From positions 334,030 through 398,029 of the forward strand of contig CAMXCT020006563.1 of NCBI GenBank assembly GCA_947184155.2: 64,000 nucleotides of DNA. The letters run 5' to 3'. The notes under the pieces are model-generated. The model did no database searches, had not been told where the DNA came from, and saw only the letters and a program-made list of their open reading frames with translations. Positions 1-10,900 of this stretch are shown piece by piece. Source of the DNA: Cladocopium goreaui (taxonomy: Eukaryota > Sar > Dinophyceae > Suessiales > Symbiodiniaceae). Each line of letters opens with the position of its first letter. The stretch's first letter is position 1. A program made the translations under genes and the position numbers.

Positions 1-794
1 TTTCCAACAAGGTCTGACCCCATGGCCCCATTTCATCAATATCAAGTTCATCACTGAGCGGATGTTGAAATTCCCGTAACGGTGTTCTCAAACATGACAA
101 ACATATACAAACATGACTGGCTGGGAAATGTCCTCAAACAATAAATGCATGTTTTAATGGGAAAATCAACTATAAATAATAAATGGAGGTTTCCCATTGC
201 CATGTTCGAGTACCGGATGGTTAGCCTGAAAAAAAGCAAGAATCAGAAACAATTCTGCCTTCAGGGAGCTACTGATTGGACAGAGAATTCAAGATCATTC
301 AAGATCATTCTTGGCATCCGAATCATTCCGAGACACGGTGCCACATGTTTTTTCAGCAACATATTTGGCAACAAACACCATTCAGAACATTCAAAACACG
401 GTTCTTATCCCAGAGTTTGTCACATGTGTTCGATTCTTTCTTGACACTTCAAAACATTCAAAACACTTCACATTTTTTTTTGACACCTCCATTCCTGGTT
501 GGTTGGGCGACCAGCATCCTTTTGGAACATGAAAATGTCGCACCTGAGAGGGTAACCTGCGAGTTTCAGTAGCCCTGAACAAGGCCCCGGTAACGCCTGT
601 TTTGCGAGGGGTTGCAGCAAGCCCCAAGACATTCAAGATTATTCTTAAGTATTTCAAGTAATTTACCACTAAGGTATCGCATTCTACCAAATTACTTCGT
701 GTTGGTGGTTATCATCCCAGATATCTCAAAAAATAGGCAGAATGGTCAGCTTCAAAAACCCCCATGGGAGCTTACCTCCATGAAACTTGGAACT
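1..794. other. no gene recognised
   Basis: I see no convincing exon here. Short direct repeats occur (a 13-mer TTCAAGATCATTC near 290-318 and several ATTCAAAACAC units between 380 and 480). The longest open frames overlap on both strands and lack a coding look. Confidence 0.5.
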
Positions 795-911
795 TACCCT
801 CTGGTAATTTAACAGTTTGCGAACTTGAAAATGGCCCATAGAAATAGTTGATTTAGCCATTAAAAATGGGTGGATCTTTCCATAGTTTTTGTATATGTTC
901 ACCAGAGGGTA
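795..911. mobile_element. F1 TIR element, copy 1
   Basis: Family description for F1: ends are TACCCTCTGGTAAACTAACA and its inverse, with the interior continuing as a near-palindrome around a short AT-rich loop, so a single strand can fold into a long hairpin. The outer TA on both sides fits a TA target duplication as made by Tc1/mariner-like transposases, and no copy is long enough to encode one, so these look like non-autonomous MITEs. This copy has the variant interior with TTTGCGAACT. Its last TA (910-911) is also the first TA of the next copy. Confidence 0.8.
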
Positions 912-1013
912 CCCTCTGGTAAACTAACATAACTATGGAAAATCACCATTTTTAATGGGAAAACTCACTATAAATGGCCATTTTCAATAGCTATGTTAGT
1001 TCACCAGAGGGTA
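910..1013. mobile_element. F1 TIR element, copy 2
   Basis: This is a full copy abutting copy 1 and sharing the TA at 910-911. Both ends match the family consensus. Confidence 0.85.
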
Positions 1014-1032
1014 ATCGAACTGCACTCAGCGC

Positions 1033-1095
1033 TCATTCGCTCAAACGATTCATGTCATCAGCCCATCGCTTCCACGCCTCTCCCATTGTGACACC
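1033..1095 (-). CDS. possible terminal exon, unknown protein
   Basis: On the minus strand a CAG acceptor (GCCGCAG) is followed by a short frame reading ...GVTMGEAWKRWADDMNRLSE and then TGA. The amino-acid composition looks coding, and the stop lies just outside an F1 element. The upstream extension of the same frame runs into a TATA/TAATAA repeat, so the exon cannot extend far. No family is recognised. It could be chance. Confidence 0.25.
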   Translation of the reverse strand, partial: GVTMGEAWKRWADDMNRLSE

Positions 1096-1936
1096 GGCTG
1101 CGGCAGTGGTTGTTCCAGCACCCGAGACATAGCGGACATAGAAAGCATATTGAAACACCCCAGAAAGCCAAGATATCCCGATATTATCCCATTGAACCCA
1201 ATATGATATATAATAATAATAATATATGTATATTATATGTATATCCCCATTTAGATCATGTAGTTCAATGACTTTCCCAACATTCTTCAAACCATGTTCA
1301 GTTGGATTTTTCAATTAAACCCAATATCCTTAAAAAATCCATGATTATCCCAGATGTTCCCAATGTTCTCAGTGAAAACATTCAACAACGCAAAGTTCAC
1401 TGAGAAAACATGGTCCCAGGTCCCCCTCCGACCTCTCTATCTTTGGTCAAGTTGCGTGTCCTGCGACAGCCCCAGATTTGCGTGTCCGTATTTCAAGGGA
1501 GTCTCTCCCCTTGAAGGGACCCAAAACATCCCTTAAAACTATGGGTTTCCCTCAAAAAAATCACGAATTGGATGATGAAACCATTGGAACCAGATGCCAA
1601 TCGAATGAATTGGGATAAAGATGTCCTATAATTTGTTTGCAAGTGTTCCCGAAAAAAACACCATCAAACGTGGGAGATTCTCAAGTGATTCTATCAGTAC
1701 CGAAAATCGGTGGATTTACCCATGAACTAGGAATTTCAATGTGAAAAACCAGTTTTCAACCATGGAATTGTAAAGTTGTCCGTTTTCAGAGGTGATTTTA
1801 GTAGATCTGTTCAATTTGGGGTCCCACATTTCTGGGCGATCGGGGTGATTTTTTGGATTTATAAGGGGTCATGGCCATGGGCGATCGGCGTGGAATCGAA
1901 ATGAACTTGCCGATGTCACGGCCAAATTCCGTTGAA

Positions 1937-2010
1937 GAATGTCAACCCTGGAACAATCAACCATGGTTTATTGGGAGTACTCCCCCAATAGTCATAATCT
2001 GATACTTATT
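1937..2010. repeat. F9 foldback fragment
   Basis: AATGTCAACCCTGGA followed by GGGAGTACTCCC and a TCATAATCTGATAC segment. The same blocks occur in the complete F9 element at 16493-16628. Confidence 0.5.
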
Positions 2011-2109
2011 TATGGTACCGGTTGATGAATTTTCCATAATTTTCCACTACTCCCCCGTCATAAATCTGATACTTACCATATACTTACCTATATACCATGT
2101 ACCACCCCA

Positions 2110-2232
2110 ATTCAACAGCCACGGGGGTGACACAGTCCTGGCTGGGATGGGAGAAGGTCCACGTCCGGCCCACCATTCTTGGCACGCCTGAGCATGCCGC
2201 ACATGCCCTGTGGGTGTGCCCAGGGGATGGCT
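2110..2232 (+). CDS. possible exon, unknown protein
   Basis: This is a GC-richer island. The plus frame reads TGVTQSWLGWEKVHVRPTIL and continues GTPEHAAHALWVCPGDG before a stop. The minus strand is also open, so the strand is uncertain. Product unknown. Confidence 0.25.
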
Positions 2233-2267
2233 GAAAAAAATGAAGACATGAAGGTGTCCTAAACCGG

Positions 2268-2360
2268 GTGGGTTTTCCTGAAATAGGGGTACCCCCAGTC
2301 ATCATCCATTTTTAAGGTATTTCTCTATAAACCATCCAGCTATGGGGTACCCCCATGACT
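2268..2360. mobile_element. F4 element, degenerate
   Basis: TTTTCCTGAAATAGGGGTAC at one end and GGGGTACCCCCAT at the other, with ATCATCCATTTTTAAGG and ATAAACCATCCAGCT inside, as in the other F4 copies. Confidence 0.5.
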
Positions 2361-3840
2361 ATGGAAACTCCCTTGAACTCTTGTCCGAAAACAAAGAATA
2401 TTGAAACCCATGGTTTTGGGGATCCCCTGTTCTATGAAACACATGACCCAGTGGATCCCAGTGGTCGCTGGTCAATTTGGGACCATCTTCCAATTTCAGA
2501 GGGGGAAAAAACTGTAGTTGGAGTCACCAGCGAAGGGAAGATGGGGACCTATTTTGAGCATGTTTGAGCAATAAAATGTTGACTCCACATGCACCTTTTT
2601 TGAAGCAGCGGAATGTTTGACGCTGACATGAGGACAAAACTGGGGCAGCTGGCAGCGGCATGGAATGGGATGTTGAAGAGTAGCTCTTGTGGGCTGAGCC
2701 CGGCATATGGAGATACCTCAAACGTATTCCATACAGATTCTGTACATCAAGATATGCAAATTCATCATGCGAGTTTGATCGACACATAGCCGGAACGGGC
2801 TGGGCTAGTCATGTAGGTCCGAACCTGGCCAAAATTTGCAATGAATCAGGCTGCTCATCTTTCGCACTAGCCACAGAGTTGCAAAACCTTCATGTAATCA
2901 ACCATGGTGATAAATGCAAATTCTGAATATAAGTTCATGGAAAATTGTTCTGTATGAATTGATGTAAATGAATGCAAATGAGGATGTTGCATTGCTAGAT
3001 TCGATTTGCAGCCGGTATCCAAACACCAAGTTGAATGACCATGCAACATACGTAGTCTGAGAGACTGACTGAACACCATATATACATAATTAAAGATGTT
3101 GTCTTCCCCTAATAAAAATGGCTCAAAAACTGAACAACACACCATTCACGACCAGGCTTACCCAGTGAAGTACAGTCAATGTTCCAAATTGCAGATCCAA
3201 GCGAAAAAATCCCGCCTTCATCGTGACAATATGCTCATACTCGTCGTCACGGATGTTTTCGAAGACCTTGTGATGTGCGGAGTCAGAAATGGTAGATGTT
3301 TCCTCCCATCCCCGTAATTTTTTTCAGACCCACATCATCTATGGTCCCAAAGATGTTTTCCAATTCCACCGCGGTTTCTGAAAAATATATATTTTTATAT
3401 TTTTTTTGTGATCGGGGATGGGATTATCATGACTTACCCTTCGATTGTCATTCAAAACTGGGGATGAGTTTCCAAGCTAAAAATATGCTAAAATGGCATC
3501 ATGGGCATCCCTAAAAAAGTAGCAAAAAAACCCAACAGTGAGTCTCACGGCCACCTCCGGGATGGCACGGGCTCTGCGTTGCGAAACGCGAGACGTTTAC
3601 ATATCACAACCCGGGCGCCCGGAATGCATAAATTTGTCCCCTACCCAGAGGCCAAACAACTCCAATCTTAAAAAAAAAATACCATACTCGCCTATGCCTA
3701 AACAATCCAATATGAGAATTTCACAGCTAGAGTAAGTAACAGATGAAACCACCAAGCACTGGCATGTTGAACACTGCAGCTTCAACATCTTGTTGGGAAG
3801 AGGGCGGTAGTGTTCCTGACATGACATGATCGACGTGGAT
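2361..3840. other. no confident gene
   Basis: Mostly featureless AT-rich DNA. A small coding-like island at about 3541-3640 (plus frame ...GMARALRCETRDVYISQPGR) is too short to call. Confidence 0.4.
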
Positions 3841-3960
3841 CCCTCTGGTAGACCAACACAGCTATGGTAAACTTGATACCACTTATAGATGATTTACCAT
3901 GATTTACCTAGTCAAAATGGTGAAATTTCACTCACAGTTATGTCAAATTACCAGATAGTA
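3841..3960. mobile_element. F1 element, degenerate
   Basis: The left end CCCTCTGGTAGACCAACA is recognisable. The right end has decayed to ATTACCAGATAGTA. Confidence 0.6.
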
Positions 3961-4156
3961 ATCATCCTGAAATAGATATCTTAATCTCTCAGGTGATTGT
4001 CCCGTACAGCCATTGGTCGAGCTTCATATTCGCTACTCCAGAATGACGATATGAGGATATCTATTGACTGTTGTGACCACTACATACAGTATACAAGGCC
4101 AATATTGGATACCCTGAAAAACAAGCGTTCAGCTGGTTTGTATCGTATGTATATAT

Positions 4157-4271
4157 CTGGGTAAATTAATTATAATTCACTAACCTGAATAGTTCGGCCA
4201 TTTGGGGATGATTTCCCTTATTAACCATGATTTCCAGTGTGGTCGCAGTGAGGTCGTTATAATTTACCCAG
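4157..4271. mobile_element. F5 TIR element, full copy
   Basis: F5 family: ends CTGGGTAAAT and ATTTACCCAG, here flanked on both sides by ATAT runs. The interior carries CACTAACCTGAATAG, GTTCGGCCATTTGGGG and TTATTAACCATGAT, shared with copies near 51.7, 52.1, 56.6 and 57.3 kb. No coding capacity. Confidence 0.75.
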
Positions 4272-5467
4272 ATATATTTATATAATTTATATATATGTAT
4301 ATATTCCAATTCACAGCAAATGATATAAATGAATAGATAAAGTATCTATCCGGATTCCAGATGGTGAACAATTCTTGTTCATCAACATGTTGATTCCTTG
4401 AGCCTTACCTCCATTTATGACGGTTATGTCCATTCATCACAATTGTTTGCGGGTGATTTCTTTTGACCAAATGGCATCCAGTAAGTTGTCGCAAGGTGGT
4501 CGTCGAGGTTCCTGGCACAGCGAAGAGATCCCCATTTCTCACTGATCTCGACCGCTGGCTTGAGGGCAGTTGTGTTTCTTTTTCTGGATTTCAAAATAAC
4601 TCTCTGGGTAACATAGCCATGGAAAATGGACATGGAAATGATATGCAAATAGTCTATTAACAGGCTATTAATAGCATAGCTATATGAAATTAGCTGAGGG
4701 TAACTATGATGAGATTTATGAAACATGATCTGTAAATGGCGGATTCTCCGTATCTCTGTTTCCCTCTAGTCTTTTCTAACATCACTATATTTTTGGTTCG
4801 TGGTGGATAGATCGAACTAGTTAGTGAGGGTAACTAGTTAACCAACAGTGACATATCTGGGGTTCCTCTTCCTGTGGCTCACTCATCTTACTCCCGAATT
4901 GTTCACAGTCTGCTACAGAAAATCACAATTTAAATAGTATTTAATAGCTAGGTACATCAGTGAAGTCACTTGGCCATCTAAACCACAGCAAACAATATAA
5001 TTACGACAGGGTATTCCATAATGTTAATGGATGTTATTGACTTAAGAGTCACTAGCCCACCAGTTTGTTAATGGAGGTATATCAAGTCAAATAGTAACTT
5101 ATCACTATTTTGGCGGGTCTTGTCTTGTGGGCATTGCCATGCGTCCCATACAAAGCTGGGGAAGAAATATGAAACATATGTACAATGTAGAAAGTGTACC
5201 ATTATTCTCATATCCCCAAGATTTTGCCAGACTAGCTAAAAAGCTACGATGTTCCCTCACTCAATTTCATGTCCAACTGGTTCTAGCCCCAATCTTCATA
5301 CCCATAACCCCCAAAAAAGGTTTGATATCCAAGGTTTATTATCCTCATTCGACTCTCCAGTGCTTTTCGATTGCCAATTATAATTTACCATCAGGTAGTT
5401 TAACATAGCTAGGAAAAATAACCCATTTACAGGTGATGTACCTATTACCGTGGCCATTTTCCATGGC
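4272..5467. other. no gene; decayed F1 pieces
   Basis: Degenerate F1-like segments lie near 4600-4715 (TCTGGGTAACATAGCCATGG) and 5385-5465 (AGGTAGTTTAACATAGCTAG). Nothing else is recognised. Confidence 0.4.
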
Positions 5468-5595
5468 TGGACCCCCCAGCTATAAGTTGGTTTATAAACC
5501 CCATTAACTATAGTTGTACAGTAAGTATCATAAACCATACCTATTGAGTTTTGTTCACCAACTTTGCTATCGTTTCGGGGCCCCCACTTTGTATG
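5468..5595. mobile_element. F3 TIR element, diverged
   Basis: GGACCCCCCAGCTATAAGTT near the left end and GGGGCCCCCACTTTGTA at the right, with the ACTATAGTTG and CATAAACCAT core of F3. Confidence 0.65.
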
Positions 5596-6298
5596 ATCTA
5601 GATTGATCTAGTGGCGTTCAATGTTTTTGTTCACGTCGTTTACTGACGTTTTTCCAAGTCTGCTAAAGTGGAACCGGCTGCTATCCACTCCTCCCGGTGG
5701 CGTGTCTGGAATTTGTCCTTGGAGATGGGTAATGGAGAGATGAATTTCTAACCCTGGTACAGAGTTTTCAGGCAGAACCCCCTCGATTCCTAGATAGGTT
5801 TGTTAGTTGGTTTAAAGTTTATAGCTGAGCTTTTCTAGACACAGCTATAACCAGGGTGCCCCACTTGGTAGTGATATGACCAGTCCAAACAGGAATCCCC
5901 CTTTTTTGGGGGGTTGCGTATGACTATAAGAGAAAAAGGCGAGAGATTATACATCAGTAAAACTGACATCAAACCATATATATATATCCAATTATATCCA
6001 TATGTTAGAACACATGTCAGCCTACATCTTATTGCATATGTCAGCCTAGCCAAGGTCAGTAAACAGGTAGGGAACGTTTTTTTGTCTCGTCGTGTCAGTC
6101 GTGTCAGTCGTTATGTTGTAAAAGGATCAAACTCCTGAAAGTCTGAGATCAAGAGTGACAGGAGAGCCTGGTTCCTAAACTAAACAAACCTTGATTGATG
6201 CAGCTGGAATCGATTTTCGAGGCAGAAAGATTGGTCAAAATCGCTGGCAAAGAATGGACCAAACCGAGTCACGGTTGAACTATTTGGATCCAGCTGGG
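5596..6298. other. no gene recognised
   Basis: Contains a GTGTCAGTCGTGTCAGTCG short tandem near 6094. No exon candidate. Confidence 0.4.
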
Positions 6299-6416
6299 AG
6301 GTTTCCTGAAAATAGGGGTATCCCAAAATGATCAAATGGATGGTTTATTTCACGGAAAAACCCATTAAAAATTGATGATGACTGGGGGTACCCAAATTTT
6401 TTTGGAAACCTCCATT
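6299..6416. mobile_element. F4 TIR element
   Basis: GGTTTCCTGAAAATAGGGG at the left and TTTTTGGAAACCTCC at the right, with internal GGATGGTTTAT and GATGATGACTGGGGGTACCC. Confidence 0.7.
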
Positions 6417-6919
6417 TTTTCGGTGGTCTCTATCGGAAATAAACATACTTTAGCATTCCCCCGATAGGCCTCTGATTCGTCCAAGCCGCAAAGTTGTACA
6501 AATCCCCCTCCACGTAATACTTCACCGCGATCGGCGGAGGAGGAACCTGGTGGGGTGAGAGGCCCAAGACCTGAGAAGCTGATGAAATTTCCATGTGGCA
6601 AATCCAATAATGATCCATCTCCAAAATCACCATAAATCGCTTCCATAAACCATCCCTTAAATTCTAGGTTTATCCTTGGTTTTACCACATTATTTTCCGC
6701 ATCTAAGCATCATTAAACATCATTAAACTATAAATTCGAACTGGTGACCAACAACAAACACGCTGACCAAGCGCATCTGAGTGGATCCCTCGGACTTTCT
6801 CCACCAACTCTCCGAAAAAAAGGAGGCCCAATAAATGATCAAAATGTCGGCCAAGGATATCCTTAAGGTATTGGACCCATAGCATCCTATACCGCAACAT
6901 TAACCAACATTTAGCAACA

Positions 6920-7035
6920 CTGGTTGGTGGTTTCAACCTACCCCTCTGAAAAATATGAGTTCGTCAGTTGGGATGATTGATTATTCCCAATAATTATATG
7001 GAAAAATAATCCAAATGTTCCAAACCACCAACCAG
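6920..7035. mobile_element. F2 TIR element, copy a
   Basis: F2 family: ends CTGGTTGGTGG and CCACCAACCAG, interior CCTACCCCTCTGAAAAATAT, GAGTTCGTCAGTTGGGATGA and CATGTTCCAAA. In this copy the flanks read AACA on both sides, compatible with a short target duplication. Non-coding. Confidence 0.8.
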
Positions 7036-7190
7036 AACACAATTCCATGAGGTGCTCGTGCTTTGTGTGACTTTGTGTGTCTGAAAATTGATGGGAAGGT
7101 CCCATTCCACTGGTTGTTTGCCTCATGAATTCCGCCCGAGATCAGGCTTGCTCCCAACACCCCAGATATGTTTGGGTCGGAAACTGGGTA

Positions 7191-7308
7191 TACCCTCTGG
7201 TTATGTCAAAATAGCTATTGAAAATGACTAGAAAGTTCGTGGATTTTCCCATTAAAAATGGGTGGATCTTTCCAGTTCGTTATGTTAGTTCGTTTACCAG
7301 GCCGGGTA
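7191..7308. mobile_element. F1 element, asymmetric subfamily
   Basis: The left end is TACCCTCTGGTTATG. The right end is TTTACCAGGCCGGGTA instead of CCAGAGGGTA. The interior holds AAGTTCGTGG and CCAGTTCGTT, typical of the asymmetric F1 subfamily. Confidence 0.75.
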
Positions 7309-7565
7309 CCCAAAACACATCTTTGTTGAACTCAAAAATGAGCGAATTCCCACGCCTGACGTAAGACTTCAGCATTTTCTGCAGCAAAGACTTGGTAGGT
7401 CACATAGGCGTGCTCCTGGCGTCTGCGTCTGTCGCCGGGAATCCAGCAATAAGAAACGCCAAGAGAATAGGAGTTCTTTCAGCTGCCTAGTCAGCATATG
7501 TATAAATTTATATATGCATGTATAATATGTACATGCAGAAGATATACATAATATATATATATACG

Positions 7566-7571
7566 TATATA
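7566..7571. repeat. possible target-site duplication of copia element
   Basis: TATATA precedes the 5' LTR, and TATATA follows the 3' LTR at 15632-15637. Both lie in a TA run, so the duplication is compatible but not decisive. Confidence 0.35.
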
Positions 7572-7845
7572 TGTGAAAAGCCAATATATGCCTTGGATGT
7601 GCCTTGCAGGTGTACCAGCATGGAGACCTCGCTGTTCGACCGGGCCAATGGCTCAAGTTCCGCAAGGTGTGGAAAACAAGCAGCGCGGACGCTGCACAAA
7701 TTCGAGAAGTGTAACGTTGGACGTTCATCCATAGGCACAGGGTGCCGGCTGAGCCTTTTGGGGTGTGGTTACCCCTTTTGTTGGAAACCCCGAAGGACTA
7801 GGGGAAGCTGGGTCCCTACCTTTGTAGACTCCTCCCCGAGCTACA
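7572..7845 (+). repeat. 5' LTR of copia element
   Basis: 274 bp, beginning TGTGAAAAG and ending CTACA (5'-TG...CA-3'). It is identical to the 3' LTR except T7702 versus C15488. The upstream AT-rich (TA)n run was the target. Antisense open frames inside the LTR are not genes. Confidence 0.95.
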
Positions 7846-7846
7846 T

Positions 7847-7859
7847 TGGTAGCGGAGCC
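7847..7859 (+). promoter_or_regulatory. primer-binding site of copia element
   Basis: TGGTAGCGGAGCC begins one base after the 5' LTR. It resembles the TGGTATCAGAGC primer sites of Ty1/copia elements primed by initiator Met tRNA. The exact tRNA is inferred. Confidence 0.7.
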
Positions 7860-7901
7860 CTGGGGGCTCACGGGGTACCGTGTAAAGCCTGTTGATCCGC
7901 A

Positions 7902-10900
7902 ATGGCGAGCAGCTCTGAAGAGAAGGGCAATTCAATTTGGTCCCTTCTGCCGAGTTTCGATCCTGCAGTTGACAACGCGCGGGAGTATGTGGAGAAGGTG
8001 AGATTCATCGAGGGGGTTTGCCCAGATCGTGACAAAGCTATGCTGGCACCACGGCTGGCGATGTTGTGCAAGGGTACAGCGTGGGGACAGGTGAAGGCAT
8101 TAGATGCTGAGTCTCTCACCAACAAAACTGAAGGAGTAAAGAACTTGCTCAAAGCCTTGTCAAGCTGGGAAGAATCAGCCGAGATGAAAACGTACGAGTT
8201 GTTTGAGAAAGCCCTGTACAAGACCAACCAGAAGGCCGATGAATCAACCACCAGCTTCGTCAACCGACTTCAGGTGGCAATGGACGAGTTGGGAGTCGTG
8301 GATGTCAAACAGTTCCATGCCTTCTTGCACCTCAGACAAAGTGCACTCGGAGTGGAGGACCGCAAGCGTGTCCTGACGATGACTGCGGGAGATATGAAAG
8401 TCTCCAAGGTTGAACAAGCAATGAGGACGTTGGCAACCAGTGTCTTGTCGTCCGGAGCTGAGCCCAAAAAACGGGTCTACCCAACCAACTATGTGGAACC
8501 TGAAGTTGAACAAGATGCAAATATGGCCACCACATACCACGTCGTCTATGAGGAAGATGAGATCGATGCCGAGACCCTGGAACAGATGGCCCAAAATGGG
8601 GACTCCGACGCTCTCAACATGGTGAGCTTCGAGAAAGACTTGGAAGAGTTGTTCCAAGAAGTGCCAGATCTTCAGCACGCCTTGGTGTCTTATCACGAGG
8701 CCCGAACAAAGATCTTGGAGAAGAAGAAGTCGAGGGGATTCTGGCCGCCCTACAAGGGCAAAAACAAGGGTGGTTTCAGCAAAGGGTTCAAGAAGGGATC
8801 TGGAAAAGGAGGGCTGTTAGCCCGCATCGCCCGCACGAATTGCCGTGCTTGTGGAGAAAAAGGGCATTGGAAAGCTGAGTGCCCGCACAAAGGCACCAAC
8901 AACACGCAGGACAATGTGAATCTTGCGATGCACCAGGAACACCGGTTCACCCTGCCCAACAATGACCAGGATGCCCAGGTGATCTTTGAATCGATCACGG
9001 AAGATGACGAGGAGATTCAGAGCTTTGCCACTCACTGGGAGGACTGGGATAAAAGTGGGGACCGTAAAATAATGGGGATAACCTGGGGCGATAACGATAA
9101 TGGGGTAAAAAGCATGCCAGAAAGAGAAGACCATACCCAAGTGGACATTCCGATCCACCATGCCTATTGCCTGCACGAATGCATCCCAAGGGTTCAAGAG
9201 TTTTTTGCCCACCGCCTGTTGCACAGGAAGTCACCCGGACCGATGAAACCCACCTCCACTGATGCGGAGTGCCTCCATAGCAGCCTTGACATGGAGAATG
9301 TCAAACAAGCTGGCCTTGCCATTTTGGACACTGGAGCCAGCCGAAGCGTAGTAGGACACGATGTCTTGCCACATGTGTTGAAAAGCCTGCCGCCCTGCGT
9401 TCGAAACCAGATCAAAGAGAAATCAAGTAACATAGGATTCAGGTTTGGAAACAATCAGGTGACATATAGCCAGAAACAGGTACATATTCCTATTTTCACT
9501 GCGACCCAGAAAATATGGATAGTAATTGAAGTTGTCCCTGCCGCCACACCATTTTTGCTGTCCATTCAAGCCATGAAGATGCTAGGAGCACAGATCAATT
9601 TGTCCAATAATCACTGCTATTTGACAAGGATTGACCGTCAACTGAACTTACAAGAAAGTAAGAATGGCCTGTACCTCATCAGCATGTCAGAATTGTGCCT
9701 GCCTGTCAAGCCTCGTCACCAGCACAGTTTCACAGCCGAAGCCGATCGAGCACCAAGTTTTTTTCCACCGCCAGGCCTGACTCTGCCATCCTGTGTTCAC
9801 CATGCCAACACAGGGAGAAGCCATGCGCATGATCAAGAGCACGGCAGAGGCCATCATGGAGTCATTGCGCCTGTTGCTGGTGATACTGATGAGCCAGTTG
9901 GAGGTGAGAGCACCGGACCAGGAGATTGCAACGGATCATGCCCAGGTGCTGTCGAATCTTCTGAACGAGGTTCAGAGCCAGAAGGGACGCATAGAGCAAC
10001 TGTCAAAGATGCTGCAGGGCAAAACGTTGTCAGGCTCACCAAGAAAAGTCAAGAGCGCTGGATCAAACAGAAGTTTCGAGATTGGCGACCAGTCGGACGC
10101 TTCATGGGATCTGGAGGAACTGGAAATGGGGAGTTTGGGCCCAATGCCCACCACCAACATGAACGTGAACCTGCACCAGTCGACGGTCCACCGCCAGAAG
10201 ATGCCCAAGCAGTCCACAGTTGTTCAGAGCTCTCCACAAAGAACCACTGCAGCAGCGACAGGGGCGAACGATGTGCCCGAGAGCCAGATAGCCCTCACGG
10301 CCCAGGCCTTGGAGTCATGGGGCAACAAAAGAGTCTCGTGGGGCAAGACCCACAATGGGTCCCGCTTCTCAGAAGTGTACGAGCAGCACCCAAACTACGT
10401 GGCCTGGATTTCGGCAAGATCCGCAACGGCCAACGTCGCCATGCAGGACTTCATCATGTATGCTCAAGCTCGAGAAGCCCTGGAACATCGAGCACTGAGA
10501 GCCAGCGCGTGAATGCAGCACCCAAGGAGCCGGTCTATGATGATCTACTGATTGAAAATGAAGATGAAATGAAGTGGCTCATGAACTGCATTCACCATAT
10601 GCCAAGACGCACCCGTAGGATAGACCTGCTAGAGGTGTACACCGAACCAAACAGTAAGTTAGTTGATGAAGTCAGGAAACAAGGGGGTCAAGCTGTCAGA
10701 TTCACAAGGGATGATGGGGATTTATCCACTCATGCCGGGCAAGTAGCTTTGTTGAGAAAGATATTCCTTCTGAATCCCAAGCATATATGGCTCGCTCCAG
10801 AGTGCCGTCCGTGGGGTCCATGGAGCAGATTCAATCAAATGCGCGGAATCACAGCCTTCAACCGAGTGCAAGAGGACCGCAGTCAAGCACAAACTCACCT

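Noticed and set aside
7368-7728. Antisense frames over the LTRs (start MNVQRYTSRI)
   Set aside because: They lie in the LTR and appear identically in both LTRs; no coding features.
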